From: Daldinia sp. FL1419
Taxonomy: Eukaryota; Ascomycota; Sordariomycetes; Xylariales; Hypoxylaceae
Direction: 5' to 3'
Length of the DNA: 64,000 nt
NCBI GenBank assembly: GCA_025201765.1
Contig: MU623363.1
Span: 131,192 to 195,191 of the forward strand
Below the pieces are notes generated by a model, which did not search any database, was not told where the DNA came from, and worked only from the letters and a program-made list of their open reading frames with translations. A program made the position numbers and the translations under genes. Positions 11,468 to 22,667 of this stretch are shown here, piece after piece. Position 1 is the first letter of the stretch; each line of letters begins with the position of its first letter.

Positions 11468-12497
11468 TCATAGCTTGCTCTTCGGTTGTATGGCAAGCCA
11501 GGTTCCTTCGCCTTCGGCCATTAAGTTTCCTGTGAGATGTTAGCATTTGGAATGGCCTCCTTTCCACAGCCAACGAAAAGAGTAAAGAGCAATACTTACC
11601 ATCCTTGTCCTCCAATGTGCCCCTGACGAATATCTTTCTCCCCTCCTTCCTCACCACACGTCCTCGGATTAACAAGATCTGCGGTAGTCGAATCGCGCGA
11701 TGATAATGCGTCGTGAAGCGGACTGTGTATGCTCCATTTGCTATGTTTCTCGCCGCGTTAGCGGTGCACTTGATTGTTTAAACGTAGCGTATCAGGGGTA
11801 GGTAGGACATCGATATAGACAGGAGGGGGGGACTTGATAACGTACCGGTCTGCGCGTTCGCCGCCGTGCCCATAACTTCATCCATCAGCAGCCCGTGCAT
11901 ACCGCCGTGCATCACGCCGGGAAAGCTCTGGCAGTCCTCGCCCAAGTCGACTAGCGCATTGAACAGCACGAACGGGTTTCGCGGGTCTTCGCCGCTTTCC
12001 TTGCCGCCGCCGCTGAGGAGGGCTGAGGAGGCGGAGAGGGAGGGTTGTTTCTTTTGTTCCTTGCTGCTTGAACTACTGCGGCTGCTGCTGGGCGGGGCGG
12101 AACCACCGGCAGGAGATACTTCGCCTGTGCCGCCGAAGGAGGAAGAGGAAGAGGATGGGGAGGAGGGCTTGGGCTTCATGGGCTTGACGAGCCGGTAGAA
12201 GGTCACGCAGGCGCGAGCTGTTGTGGGACTGTTCATGGTTTTGCGGACGAGACTGGAGTCGCCGTTGGGTACTGTGATGGTGGGAGTTAGCATGTGGCTA
12301 TATTATAAGACTCCGGGCCTCTAGTGGTACGTACAAGGCCGGCGGTCCGGCACACCTATCTCGAGGATAGCCGGGTCGGATAGGAGTTTCGCACACCACG
12401 GGATTGCCTTGAAGTGCGCGAGGGGATCCGCGACTACTTGGTTGTGCTCCGTGGGTTTCGCGGCCGGGTCAGCCGGCTTTGCGACGGCAGAAGGCAT
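11468..12497 (-). CDS. Hotdog-fold (4HBT/PaaI-like) acyl-CoA thioesterase family protein
   Basis: Four exons on the minus strand: 12497-12335, 12271-11846, 11740-11600 and 11529-11468. Introns of 63, 105 and 70 nt all have GT..AG ends and CTAAC branch points. The product is 263 aa. The catalytic-helix signature of fungal PaaI/THEM4-type thioesterases, VMHGGMHGLLMDEVMG, lies in exon 2. The beta strands AYTVRFTTHYHRAIRLPQ and ILLIRGRVVRKEGRK follow in exon 3. The N-terminal part carries the usual fungal lead-in (FKAIPWCAKLLSDP). A ~65-residue Ser/Pro/Gly-rich insert interrupts the fold between the first strand (VTFYRLVKP) and the FVLFNALVDLGED segment. No mitochondrial presequence is obvious. 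The exact acyl substrate cannot be told from sequence. Confidence 0.82.
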
Positions 12498-13745
12498 GAC
12501 GAGTAAGAGATTACGGGTAGGTAGAAGAGTTGTGAATATCTTCGGAAAGTAGATGAAGGGAGTTATTAGGAATTATATTGAATGGCTAAATAAACAAGCA
12601 TATGCGAAAGCTGGAGTTAGCATCCGGGAATATCACATCTACGGTAAAGATCGCGCCTCAGGCCACAAACCCCAAGAAGATCCCTCGACGGACAACGCAA
12701 ACAATATATACCTACCTGCTACCTACCCTCCACCATCCCCCCTACAAGGATGCCACGAGTAAACAAGCCAAAAAAAAAAACCTGGGGAAAGCCATTTCGG
12801 CCACGCCCTGCATTGCGAGCTGTGAGATCATCAACCCACTAGCACAAGTCAGCTTCCTTCGCAAGACAGCCCTACATTAGGCCAATGCCGGCGCAGGAAA
12901 AGGTGCGCACTTCCTTGGTAGATTGTGGATGACGCTGTAAAACTAGCTGGTATTAGATGCAGCGACGGTGGCTTTTGGGGACCACACCACTAATTATGCT
13001 AGGCCGCACCCGGGCGTGGGTGATCGGCGCTCAGGCCGAGGTTCGTGGGATCAGATGCTGAATTTTTTTGGTCTGTCTGTTCTGTCTGTCCTGTCTATCT
13101 TGCTTGGGCTCCCATATGTTTAGGATGAGTATGTCCCCCGGGATGAGAAAGACTTTATTGAGATGTCGAGATAGCGTAAGGTACAGAGTTACCAACTGCG
13201 CCGATACATGATTATTACGAGAATATGAAAAGGGATGATCTCTCAGCTGAAGTTAGCCTTGCATGTATAAGTAGGTAGGTATGCGGGGAGGCCATACCTA
13301 GTGACGACACCAAAGAAATTGGTAGCATTTATCTAGAACGAAAAAGTAAAAACTAGAAGGAGAATGGACAATACACATCCCTTAGTTAATGGTTATATTC
13401 CCATATGCGGTTCCAACCTCGTCTGCTTCGTAATTAAATAGTTTCACGTCCAAGTCAAACTCCAAGAAACAGTAATTGCAAGACTCAAGATAAAAATGCA
13501 ACAGGACGCAAGTCGCCAATAATTGATATACTGCGTATCTATGATATGTCTTTCTATGTCATGCCCTACTGTTCCATATATCCATACATACCTAGGTATA
13601 CACAGGCCCCAAGTCCTCGAGTCCTCAGTCATCGCGAGCTAGACTCCCGCTCGCCATGCTGCACCCAAGCAGGGTGTATATGCCATAAAAACGCCTACAC
13701 TCCGATAATGCTGCCGCAAATCCCTCCTATGTACGAATTTTTTGT
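12498..13745. other. Intergenic region
   Basis: About 1.25 kb. It holds the promoter of the thioesterase gene and the 3' flank of the carrier gene, which is transcribed toward it. One TACCTAGGTA palindrome lies at 13589-13598, with TACC/GGTA runs near 12708-12730 and 13268-13280. No gene is supported. Confidence 0.5.
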
Positions 13746-15040
13746 CTAGATGTTGAACAGTATCTTTAACCGTTCCCACGTATAGAAACTCACGGCACCC
13801 ATAGGTAAGACTTTCACGTAACCGATTGATAACCCGACGAAAAACCCGGGGATCCCCCGTTCCCTAAATATCATGCCTGCCGTCTGGCCAATTCGCAATC
13901 GGTGGCCGTCTCCTACGGCACCGCTGACTTGTTGCCGTCGTCTTATGACCTCTAATGGGTAAGACACGGTCTGTGATACAACACCGGAGAGTCCTCCGGC
14001 TATCAGTTCAGCCCACGCCTGGAGCGGTGCAGGCTTATCGGCGGAGGCATTGGCGGGCTTGGCAAGCGTAGTGTATTTTCGAATAGACGGTAGACGGAAG
14101 AGATCGCTCACGGTGTCGTGAGTTAAAAATGACACGCCGGCATACGGTACCATACCCAATAGAGTCGTGGAAAACCCCCTGTAGAAATTGACCATGCCAG
14201 AGCGAGGGGCTAAGGCCTGCGCCGTCGCCGTCGTGGCCGCAGTTATATTTCCGGTGGCACCTGACCCGGACGCCGTATTCGCGATTGTTGGCTTCGATAG
14301 CGGGTGCTCGTAGTAGATCTTTTTACAGATGTCTATCAGCGATGGTCGCGTAGCCTTCGTCTCAAACGCCATTCGCACGCGAAGAATCTCCAATGGATAC
14401 GTGAGGAAAACCGACGTCACGCCGGCTAGCGCACCGGACGAAAACCGCCGTAGCCATGTTTCGTTTTTGCGGTTCGAGCCGATAATTAAGGCGCGGTATT
14501 GCTCGTAGGCCACAAATTTTACGGCGGCATAAGGGTATATTTTTAAAAGAGTCGCAGAGTGTCCTCGAAATAGTCCCAAGACTCCGTCGCGAGCGTATAT
14601 ATCACGTATCGCTATCCCGAAGCCGGCCCATGATCCCTGGTATTTCGCGAATTGCGGATTACTGGTTTGGAAGAGGATTTTTACTCGATCGAGAGGAGCA
14701 ACGGTAGTTTTGGCCTAGAGAGAAATTGTAAGCACGCGACCTACTGAACAAGCATTGGCAAGACGAGAATACATACAGCACACCCTGCGAGCCCACCGGC
14801 AATAAAAGAACGAGCTACGTAGTCCATACTGTGCTTATCTGGCCGTTTCCCCTTCGTTGTTACCGGTGGTGGTTTATCATCGACTGAATCCGTGTTCGGG
14901 TTTCGCGCCGTCGCTCCTGTGACCGCATTTCCCGCTTTCCTAACGACACCATCCATTTTGCCGACGATGGTGTTTGCATTTCCCTCTCCTTGTGATGTGT
15001 ACTCAGACATCGCGGCATGATTTACAGCAGCCGATGGCAT
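13746..15040 (-). CDS. Mitochondrial coenzyme A carrier, Leu5/SLC25A42-like
   Basis: Two exons: 15040-14777 and 14714-13746, with intron 14776-14715 (GTATGT..CTAG, phase 0). The product is 410 aa. The junction restores AGGLAGCA-AKTTVAPLDRVK, the first mitochondrial-carrier repeat in the form specific to CoA/nucleotide carriers. Repeat 2 has FLTYPLEILRVRM and repeat 3 has TVSYPLEVIRRRQ. Each carries the Px[DE]xx[KR] signature. Repeat 2 has a ~45-residue loop enriched in Ala/Gly/Thr before the GMVNFYRGF segment. An N-terminal hydrophilic extension of ~75 residues is common in fungal Leu5. The protein sits in the inner mitochondrial membrane and supplies matrix CoA. Assignment to Leu5 rather than a neighbouring carrier subfamily rests on the KTTVAPLDRVK form. 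Confidence 0.88.
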
Positions 15041-16188
15041 TACTACGCCACCGACTTTTTATGTCCGATGTATTATCGGAATAGACGCTACGCCAAAATA
15101 TTTAAAAATAAACAACTCAATAATAGTACATGTCTATATCAATCGAATCGGTCTCGTGAGGTATTATCGTATATCGCGTAGAGAACGTGACGGAGGAGGG
15201 GTGGATTGTTGGTGTCGGCAAGAGGCGAAAGTCAGTAAAGGGAAAACGAAATGGAGAATGGAGAATGGAGATTGGAGATTGGAGATTGGAGATTGCGGTG
15301 CCCCGGATTTTGCGCTGACGAAGCGATTTAGACGATTTAGAACAGCCGCGAACGTCACTTCCACCTTTTTATTATGTTATCCCCTGCAGATGCCTACAGA
15401 TACCGTAGATACCCCGAGTCCCCAGCCGAGGCTTGCCGAAGCTTAGCCCGTCTACCCGATCTGCTTTTACGCCAGCGGCTCCGCCTTCGATGTCCTATCA
15501 CGAGACTCTTTTTCGTGCAGCATAAGATTCTTTCTTAAATCTGTAATTGCTCACCTGGTCGTTATGAGGTGCTTTGGGTTAAAAGTTAATTGCATGTATC
15601 AGTGTATATATAGTTATATATGATAGAACTTGAGTCTCCGCACTATACAATATACTATCTACTAGTAGGGAAGTAAACGTTTCAATTGGCGAAATGAAGA
15701 CCGATAATATCAATATAGGTTGGTAGAACGCCTAACTAGGTAGCATTATATAATAAGTCAATCACTCAAGACAATTTATTTATACAGTAAGATACAAGAT
15801 TCTTTAAGTATTTTAGCATGATCTTTCCTCTGAAGAAGTGACTTACACAATGAAAATGTTCCGAAAAATTGGAAACGTGCTTGAAATTATTTTACTATGC
15901 TTGTTATTTAATTGCCTTGACTTGAACCTTACAATCCAAGACTGAGAGGTATGCCTACCTACCTAAATAGATAGGTACCTATAATCTACCTAATGCATAT
16001 ACCAGATCATGTTCGGATGACTTTTGTTCTTTAATCCGAGCCAACCACATCCCAAAAATGATATCTTACCAAGAAGATACGATAGCCAGTGTGACGGCCA
16101 ACGTCTATTCTCCCTGAATTTACCCCCTCATCTCGAATACCTCATGTATTTCCTGCTCCTTCTAACGCACAAAGACCCTAAGTAATTT
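15041..16188. other. Intergenic region with a 7-bp tandem repeat
   Basis: About 1.15 kb. It includes the carrier promoter and the 3' flank of the CCDC124-like gene. A six-unit array of 7-mers (TGGAGAA/TGGAGAT) lies at 15252-15293. TAGGTACCTA-type runs occur near 15950-15990. No gene is supported. Confidence 0.55.
15252..15293. repeat. Heptanucleotide tandem repeat (6 units)
   Basis: Two TGGAGAA units followed by four TGGAGAT units, read directly from the sequence. It lies upstream of the carrier gene, outside any supported coding region. Confidence 0.9.
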
Positions 16189-16985
16189 CTATTCAGAGTT
16201 TTTGCCGTAGAGGGCCTCGATTCGTTCCACTTCTTTTTCCTTGGCTGCTTTGATCTCGTCACGCGTCGCGTTGTACCTAACATTTCCTGGGTTATAACGT
16301 GGGTTCTCTGGGCTTCGATCGAACTCCTTCCGGATCCTATCTTTTCGTTGGCTCATATTCAACCCGTCACTAGTCCCATCTTCCTTCATCTCTCTAAGCC
16401 GTCTTTCCTCGAACGCGGCGAATGCAGCGTTGACCCTTCTATTGGGATTCCTATCAATCTTAACCCCCTTTCCTCCTAGCACAACCCCATCTAATAGCTC
16501 GTTGATGTTATCTATTCCCGACGTCCCAAGCTCCTTGGGTTCCTGGCCATCAAGTTTGGATAGATCGAGGCCTCGGTTCGTCTTTTTAACGGCCGTCTTG
16601 GAATTCTTGGGACCGGGACGGCCTGGTAAGCTCCTTTCCTCTTCGGCAACAAGAGCATCCTTTTCGGCTTTTTTCTGGGCCTGTTCAGCCTTCTTTGCTG
16701 CTTGTGCTTCTCTAAGTGGAAGTTAGTAACATGGCTTACCAGGATTGTGCTTCATACGGTATAATTCGATTATACGGTCTTAAATTAAAGTGGTTGGAAT
16801 GTTTCGGCAACGAAAAGAGAACCAACATACCCTTTGGAGTTATTTTTAGCACCTCTTGCCCAGTCGGCGTCCTCCGCTGCTGCTTTCTTCGCGTTCTCCG
16901 TGGCGACCTTGTCGGCGGCCGCCTGAGCTTTACGGGCTTGACCAGCAGCCTTTTTGCTACCTTCGCCGCCGCCTTTCTTCGCCAT
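16189..16985 (-). CDS. CCDC124/Oxs1-type ribosome-associated coiled-coil protein
   Basis: Two exons: 16985-16831 and 16711-16189. Intron 16830-16712 is GTATGT..TTAG with a TACTAAC branch. The product is 225 aa. Exon 1 gives MAKKGGGEGSKKAAGQARKA, the Lys-rich N-terminal helix typical of CCDC124 homologues, followed by an Ala/Lys/Glu coiled coil. The C-terminal DUF1014-type block contains RRVNAAFAAFEERRLREMK, a predicted long helix, and RSPENPRYNPGNVRYNA. CCDC124 and its yeast relative Lso2 bind the 80S ribosome near the GTPase centre and help restart dormant ribosomes. The fission yeast homologue Oxs1 has been linked to the diamide stress response. Cytoplasmic or nuclear. Clear family match; the physiological role here is inferred. 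Confidence 0.88.
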
Positions 16986-17436
16986 GAAGCTCGATGTAAG
17001 ACGAAATAATGGAACTAGTACTAGTTTGCTTCGTATCACGAGTATTCTATCCACAGAGACAGGGCAGAAAAGGCAATCGAGACTTCGTTAGCCGTCTAAT
17101 ATCTGACCTGTCAATGCGACACGATAGAGAAGAGGGGCAGAAGTAGCGGGGTTCCGGGTTGGCGCTCCAGGTAAGCACCGCATTGGCTCTCGAAGGTTCA
17201 AGGTGGATACGTATATTTGGTGTAAACTGACATGTCTGACGTAACCTTGATCTCGTCTAGAATACCAGGGTATTGGTGTATATAAATGCTACGATACTCA
17301 TACCTCGAATATGGCTTGTGTGTGAAGACGTAACATGTACCTAACCTAGTAGGTACCAATTGCTGCTACCCAGGATTGTAGAAAGATTTGAGCGCCAGCA
17401 TAATTTATACAAAATTAATAACTTATTATTCTAGCA
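16986..17436. other. Intergenic region
   Basis: About 450 bp upstream of the CCDC124-like gene. A TAGTAGGTACC run lies near 17345. No further feature seen. Confidence 0.4.
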
Positions 17437-18700
17437 TATAACTATGTTATTTCCGAAGATATACATACAATATTCGGTCATGATCACCGGGCAGTCATGG
17501 ATGTGATAATGGATATTTTAAACCGACCGTGGTTTGAAAGAGAGGTATGGACGATTCAAGAAGCTTGTTTAGACGCGCTCGATAATCTATGTCGGGCGTC
17601 ATAGCGTATACCTAAATGATCTTGTGGATTTCATCGAACTCTTCGCGATGAAGAACAGGATCATTTTCACCTGCGTAGGGTGTTCGAGAATTTTTACCAT
17701 CGGGAGGATCAATGAATTATTTAAGAGTGCTTACTATGACTGGGCCGATAGCCCGCGGAGATTAGGGAGAGGCGAGGTATTTGCTGAAGTGCTCAGGGCC
17801 ATAGGCCAGAAGAAATCTACGGATCCTCGAGATCAAATATACGGGATATTAGGTATAATCGAGTATATTAAAGGAGAAAAGCTCCCGGATGAGTTGGCAC
17901 CGAATTATCGTCTGTCCTATGCGGAAACGTACTGGATCTATGCTGCTTTTTTGTTGCACTCAGCCGGGGACCTGCATTTGCTCACCTGTGACCATAACGA
18001 GCTCCAAGGTGTGCCCTCCTGGGTCCCCGACTTCCGTTATATAACGAAGGGAGTCCCAATGCCTGGGACATCTGTATATATATCGTCTGACAAAAGAATA
18101 CTACACCTTCAGGGCTGTATATTAGGGAAGTTCAGCAATATACTCCCCGGGCTTGTTTGGAACGATATTATGCCACGTCGTGAGAGGATACCGATTGAAC
18201 TTACGAGCCAAATAAAGACTTTCGAGCGGCGAATCCTCGAACCGTCAGCATCTATGAGAGAGATAAAAATTGAAGAAGCCTTCAATGAGATGATGGAATT
18301 TGCAAAAAATATCTTCCCTGAGAATGACACTATATCATTCTATGAAGTCTATAGCAACCTGCGAGATGCACCGAAGGGCCGAAGATCGCGAACTGCAAAG
18401 AAGAAACGCACGAGAAGAATAGCTTTGAAAGAAGAAGTTATCGCCTTACGGTTTAGTAGCCCTTTATTGTTATGCCACGATGGTACGGTTCTTAACGCTA
18501 TGAGAAAAGATATTGAAGTGGGACCCGATGACTTACTGTGTCTATTCAAGGGATGTACTCAACCGGGCCTATTGCGAGCCTCCGGTGATAGTTTTATTTT
18601 CCTAGGGCTCTGTAAAACATTGTGCGGTCCCCTCAAGAACAAGAACTGGGACGATGAGTTCTGGGCTAGCGCAGATGTGCGGGATATCAAACTGATCTAG
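17437..18700 (+). pseudogene. Decayed HET-domain (heterokaryon incompatibility) gene, copy 1
   Basis: The 3' half of a HET gene. A frame entering near 17440 reads ILNRPWFEREVWTIQEACL, matching the conserved RPWFxRxWxxQE motif of HET domains. The next homologous segment, IIYVGRHSVYLNDLVDFIELF, continues in a different frame, so a frameshift of 1 nt (modulo 3) lies near 17569-17582. From about 17582 the frame stays open to TAG at 18698-18700 (a GTG at 17624 is its longest start). It includes DPRDQIYGILG, LAPNYRLSYAETYWIYA and PSWVPDFRY, all usual downstream of HET. The N-terminal half of the domain (YxALSYxWG, WIDAxCINQ) is not found upstream. A transcript could still yield a truncated protein, but no intact HET domain is encoded. 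Confidence 0.8.
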
Positions 18701-19044
18701 AAAACTAATATATAATCTATTGGAACTTAGTACCATATGTAGTAGTTACCTACAGCTTACTGTATGCTCTTCTCTCGTCCCCTCTCTCTATTGCCTAGTC
18801 CATGCCTTGCCTTGCCTTTGATAAACGCCGTTGCCTCCACAAGGAGTATACGCCTGGTCAATGCAATGACTCTCTACTTTATATATTATATCCAGTAGTA
18901 TATGTTTTTCTGGGTTGGGTATTGGTGATTTCGTAGGGAGGCCATTGATCGGCGGCTATGGCTGGGAAGTGATTGGCTACCAATACTTCTACTGCGCTAC
19001 CGAGAAGCTCCCATATATGTAGTATCTTGTTATTTAGGGAGGCT
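18701..19044. other. Spacer between HET relics
   Basis: About 340 bp, AT-rich with CT runs. No coding signal. Confidence 0.4.
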
Positions 19045-20243
19045 TGAAGACTTGATAGATGTTATTCAGTTAGTCAAGATTCTACCAGGAGATGACGACG
19101 ATGATATCGAGTGCTTGGTCGATTAAGTATCCTTTAGCTCAGAGCCAAGATATTATGCCTTGTCATACGTATGGAGAAATCCATCCGATGTAATAAATAT
19201 CACGCTTGATGGCCAGCCGTTTGATATTACTAGGAATCTTTACGAGGCGTTATATCAATCCAGACGTGAACCCGAATACGTGAAGGACTACATATGGATT
19301 GATGCTATACGTATTAACCGAAGCGACACAGGTGTCAGGGAATAAGTGAGTATAGAGGAGATACAGGGGTCTATTGAGTCTTCTTGACTTCCTAGGAAAA
19401 AGCATGCCTGCCAAATTAACGCCTGACTATAACCAGCCGTACGAAGATTTCTACTGGAAATGCACAGCTTATATTCTTAGATCCACCAGCGGCCTGCGGC
19501 TTCTTGAACGTAACATGATTGATGTTGGAATTGGACCTTCATGGGTTACCGATTTCCGACACTTGTTGGGCGTGCCAGATAAGCTCCAATGTCTGCCAGA
19601 TGTATTCATATCCTCGGGTCCCAACTGCTCAAGGAATCCTAGTAGGGAGCTATGAATATTACGTTGCCCGTTATTCTGACGCAGCCCGTAGACTCCTTAA
19701 CCAAGAACCCGAGTCTCTATCAGGTCGTCTTCGATTGGTAGAGGAAAAAATCCTAATAACTTCGGCAAGAATGAAAGGCGCACCCATCGAGGAGTGATTG
19801 GATGCAATTGTAAAAACACGAATGAGTACCGTTGACCAACCGGGGCTTGAGGTATACCAGCGCGCTTTTCGCCAACTATGCGATGCCCACGACAAAATGA
19901 CCCCAAAGGTGAAGAAGGAAGTTCGCAAGGATATGTATACTTAGAAGTACTTGCTTATCGCCATTAAGTCTATATCCCTATTCATGCTACTTTCAAGCGG
20001 CGATGTGGCGAGACCGATAAGGCGAAATGTTAAGTGCAATCTGGTGATCTTATATGCATATTTAAAGGGACTATGAAAGTTGCTTATATGAGATACACTT
20101 ACTGCATAATGATCGAAGCGAAATCTGGAAAAGGATATACCTATTACCAGGTAGCATTAGGAAGTATAGAAACAACTCCGCCGTTTCATAAGAAACTCCC
20201 GCTTAAAGCCATGGAAGCTGCCGTCACCCCCTTTTCCTCATAA
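19045..20243 (+). pseudogene. Decayed HET-domain gene, copy 2
   Basis: The start of a HET domain is visible: IQLVKILPGDDDDDIECLVD, an in-frame TAA at 19124-19126, then YYALSYVWRNPSD, GQPFDITRNLYEAL and IWIDAIRINRSDTG, ending at a TAA at 19343-19345. The middle of the domain (the WLG and RPWFxRVW region) is missing. Homology resumes at about 19374 with LTPDYNQPYEDFYWKCTAY and PSWVTDFRHLLGVP. Further fragments appear in shifted frames (EEKILITSARMKG near 19741; a GDLICIFKG fragment near 20043). The C-terminal pieces parallel those of copy 1 (LAPNYRLSYAETYW, PSWVPDFRY, DDLLCLFKG), so the two are paralogues. Multiple stops, frameshifts and an internal deletion make this non-functional. Confidence 0.82.
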
Positions 20244-21131
20244 GCGAAGCTGTAAACATAGCGCATTACTTGTGTTTTCCATCAACAGTTTCAAAATCAC
20301 CAGACCAACCTCTTCCCGGAGTGTTCGAGATGTTATATACCTAGGTAGGTAAGAATTAGTTACAAGCCGGCCGTAACGATCACCCGCCAAGTCGGACCCG
20401 AGAAGGTTGCAAAAGCAGGGGGTCTAGGGTGATAATTGGGGGCTTGGGGGCGGAGATGGTCGACCTACCCGGATTTGGAAGATGCTTCTAATGTATGTGT
20501 CAGAACGGTGCGGCTGAAGGGAGACCTGCGATGTCGCACGACCTATAGAAAGCACGCATTGCTATCCCCATGTTTCTGCTAGCGCTCCCGTTAGAGATGG
20601 GGTTGCAACCTAAGGAACTAGGTTAGGTTGATGTGCCTATAGCCTTGTTCGTCGACGTGGTAATTTTAAAATTTTGGGGGGTTTTTATACATTTTGTGTG
20701 TACCTTAGGCTTCAGAGTGTCGAATCAAACAATGGTAAGATGCGAATGATAGACTTACAGCTTGAGTATTGTAACTCTAGTTTCTCAGCCACTATACTTT
20801 TAGAATCGTCTTACAAAGCCTTATTATGCAGCTATATTTGGACTGCAGACCGTTAGTTGTCATGAACCCATTGGGTCGGTAGGTGATGAAGATGGCAACC
20901 TAGTTCGAGATGAGCGCGCCGCAAGACTGCGTTATATTCCCTGCTCGTCAGGTGTCTATAAGAATAAATATCTCCACGACTCCGTCCCTTCATTTTCGCC
21001 CCTTTCTCGCCAGACCATCATCACCACCCCCCAAACTGGGGTGTATAGACGTGCTTGCTTCCGGACTGATACTGGGCAATACTCCTGATACTCATTCCCT
21101 ATCAACATCTACAACCCCCTAGTGCCTCATC
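20244..21131. other. Intergenic region upstream of orphan membrane protein
   Basis: About 890 bp with a TACCTAGGTA palindrome at 20338-20347 and a G-rich stretch at 20416-20455. It probably contains the promoter of the + strand gene that follows. Confidence 0.5.
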
Positions 21132-22667
21132 ATGCCTCGATACTCAGGCTTCGAGCCATCGCACGGAGAGTATGGAGACTACTACGAGCCTAGGTCACGA
21201 CACCGGCATCATCACCGGAGCCGCGACCACAACCACAACCACTCCAGCCATCGTCGGGGTAAAGACGATAAATACCACTACAACGCAGCATTCGTGTACG
21301 ACATTATAGACACAGACGAGGGATGGATATCCAGAGTCCTGATGTCAGTGCTCTTCTGGTTCATGCTGCTATCCCTCACCGGGCTCGTCATCGCCATCCT
21401 CGTGATATACATTCTCGGCATCAAAGACAACAGCGCTATCCCGGACCAGGACAACCTCGACTTCCAGCTATACAAAAACACGCGGTTTGGGGAGTGCGCC
21501 AGCGCCAACGAGACCGTCGTCGACTGCTCGTATCTACGATTCAACCTCGCGGCAGATCGTCGGGGGTTCACCGACTTCGCGCCCAACCCGACCGAGAACT
21601 ACATGGTGAAGCCCTGGCTCCCGGCAAACAAGTCGAACTACGACGGGCCGCGGTACACGTGGTGCGACGTTGCCGGCTGTCTACGGGACTTCAAAGTGGT
21701 CCCCTCGAAGCCGCGGGACTCCGCGTTCTATATGCTCTCGATCACGACGATGCAGTTCGTCACGATGACGATATGGAGTTCCTCCTTCTGGCTGTGGAAA
21801 CTGTGGAACGCGAATCCCGAAGATCGCGATGGTTGCGGCCAGTTGGGCATCACGTTTTGGGTCCCGGCGATAGGCGATGCCGCGTCGGTTCTCTTCTGGT
21901 GGGCGAATCTGTTCAAGCAGGCTTCGGGACCGCTGAACTTCGGCCCGCCGTCGATATTGAATTGGGTTACGATGTGGCGGTATGCGCGGTCATTGCACTT
22001 CCATCCCGTGGAGTGCGCTTTCGATTACCACTCTAGCTCGCGCCGGGTCTTGATGTGGATTCTGTACTCCCTGGCTATAATCCAATGGATTGCCTCTTGT
22101 GTTGTTTACGGTATATATTCTGGCGATATAACCTCCATGTTCGGCAGGGGCCGCTACGCGCGATACGACTGTCTCGCCGACAAGATCGACACTGCACCCG
22201 GTGTCTCTTCATGTTCTGCGACTGAGCTATGCTCCAAGGACTGGCTACTAGGAGATCCGGGCTTCCAGCAAAGCATCTACTACGGAGACTTTATGGTAGC
22301 CATATTCTGGATCTCGACCGTCGTGGCGATACTTCCTATCCTATGTCTCCTCGGGGAGGGGTTCGATCGGTGGTATCACGATAAGAGTTTCTTCTCGAGT
22401 AGATACGCAGAGCACTTGAAGAAGTATAGTAGTAATGCCTCTGTTGAGGCTGCTCTGCTAGGTTTATTCGGTCCTGTACTCGTCATAGTTATTATGACGA
22501 TTGTTAGTATTGTTAAGGAGGCGAGTGAATACGAGCGGCTGGGTACTTTTGCGTTTGACTTGTCTTGTCGGGCTGTTCATGTTAGCATGAGCCCATGGAA
22601 ATATTGGTTAGATGTTAACGACTATGGGAGGGCATACGAAGTCACGAAACACTGGTTCAACGTTTGA
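21132..22667 (+). CDS. Fungal multi-pass membrane protein of unknown function
   Basis: Single exon, 511 aa, ATG at 21132. I do not recognise the family. The N-terminal ~50 residues are strongly His/Arg-rich (RHRHHHRSRDHNHNHSSHR). The first helix is at about residues 68-97. A cysteine-containing, probably extracytoplasmic segment follows (about 98-205, with two potential N-glycosylation sites). Further helices lie at about 210-225, 243-262, 310-332, 390-411 and 450-470. Another Cys-rich loop sits between helices 4 and 5. G+C is higher than in the flanks and the frame is unbroken, so it is very likely real. The His-rich head could bind metal, but that is only a guess from composition. Confidence 0.78.
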   Translation: MPRYSGFEPSHGEYGDYYEPRSRHRHHHRSRDHNHNHSSHRRGKDDKYHYNAAFVYDIIDTDEGWISRVLMSVLFWFMLLSLTGLVIAILVIYILGIKDNSAIPDQDNLDFQLYKNTRFGECASANETVVDCSYLRFNLAADRRGFTDFAPNPTENYMVKPWLPANKSNYDGPRYTWCDVAGCLRDFKVVPSKPRDSAFYMLSITTMQFVTMTIWSSSFWLWKLWNANPEDRDGCGQLGITFWVPAIGDAASVLFWWANLFKQASGPLNFGPPSILNWVTMWRYARSLHFHPVECAFDYHSSSRRVLMWILYSLAIIQWIASCVVYGIYSGDITSMFGRGRYARYDCLADKIDTAPGVSSCSATELCSKDWLLGDPGFQQSIYYGDFMVAIFWISTVVAILPILCLLGEGFDRWYHDKSFFSSRYAEHLKKYSSNASVEAALLGLFGPVLVIVIMTIVSIVKEASEYERLGTFAFDLSCRAVHVSMSPWKYWLDVNDYGRAYEVTKHWFNV

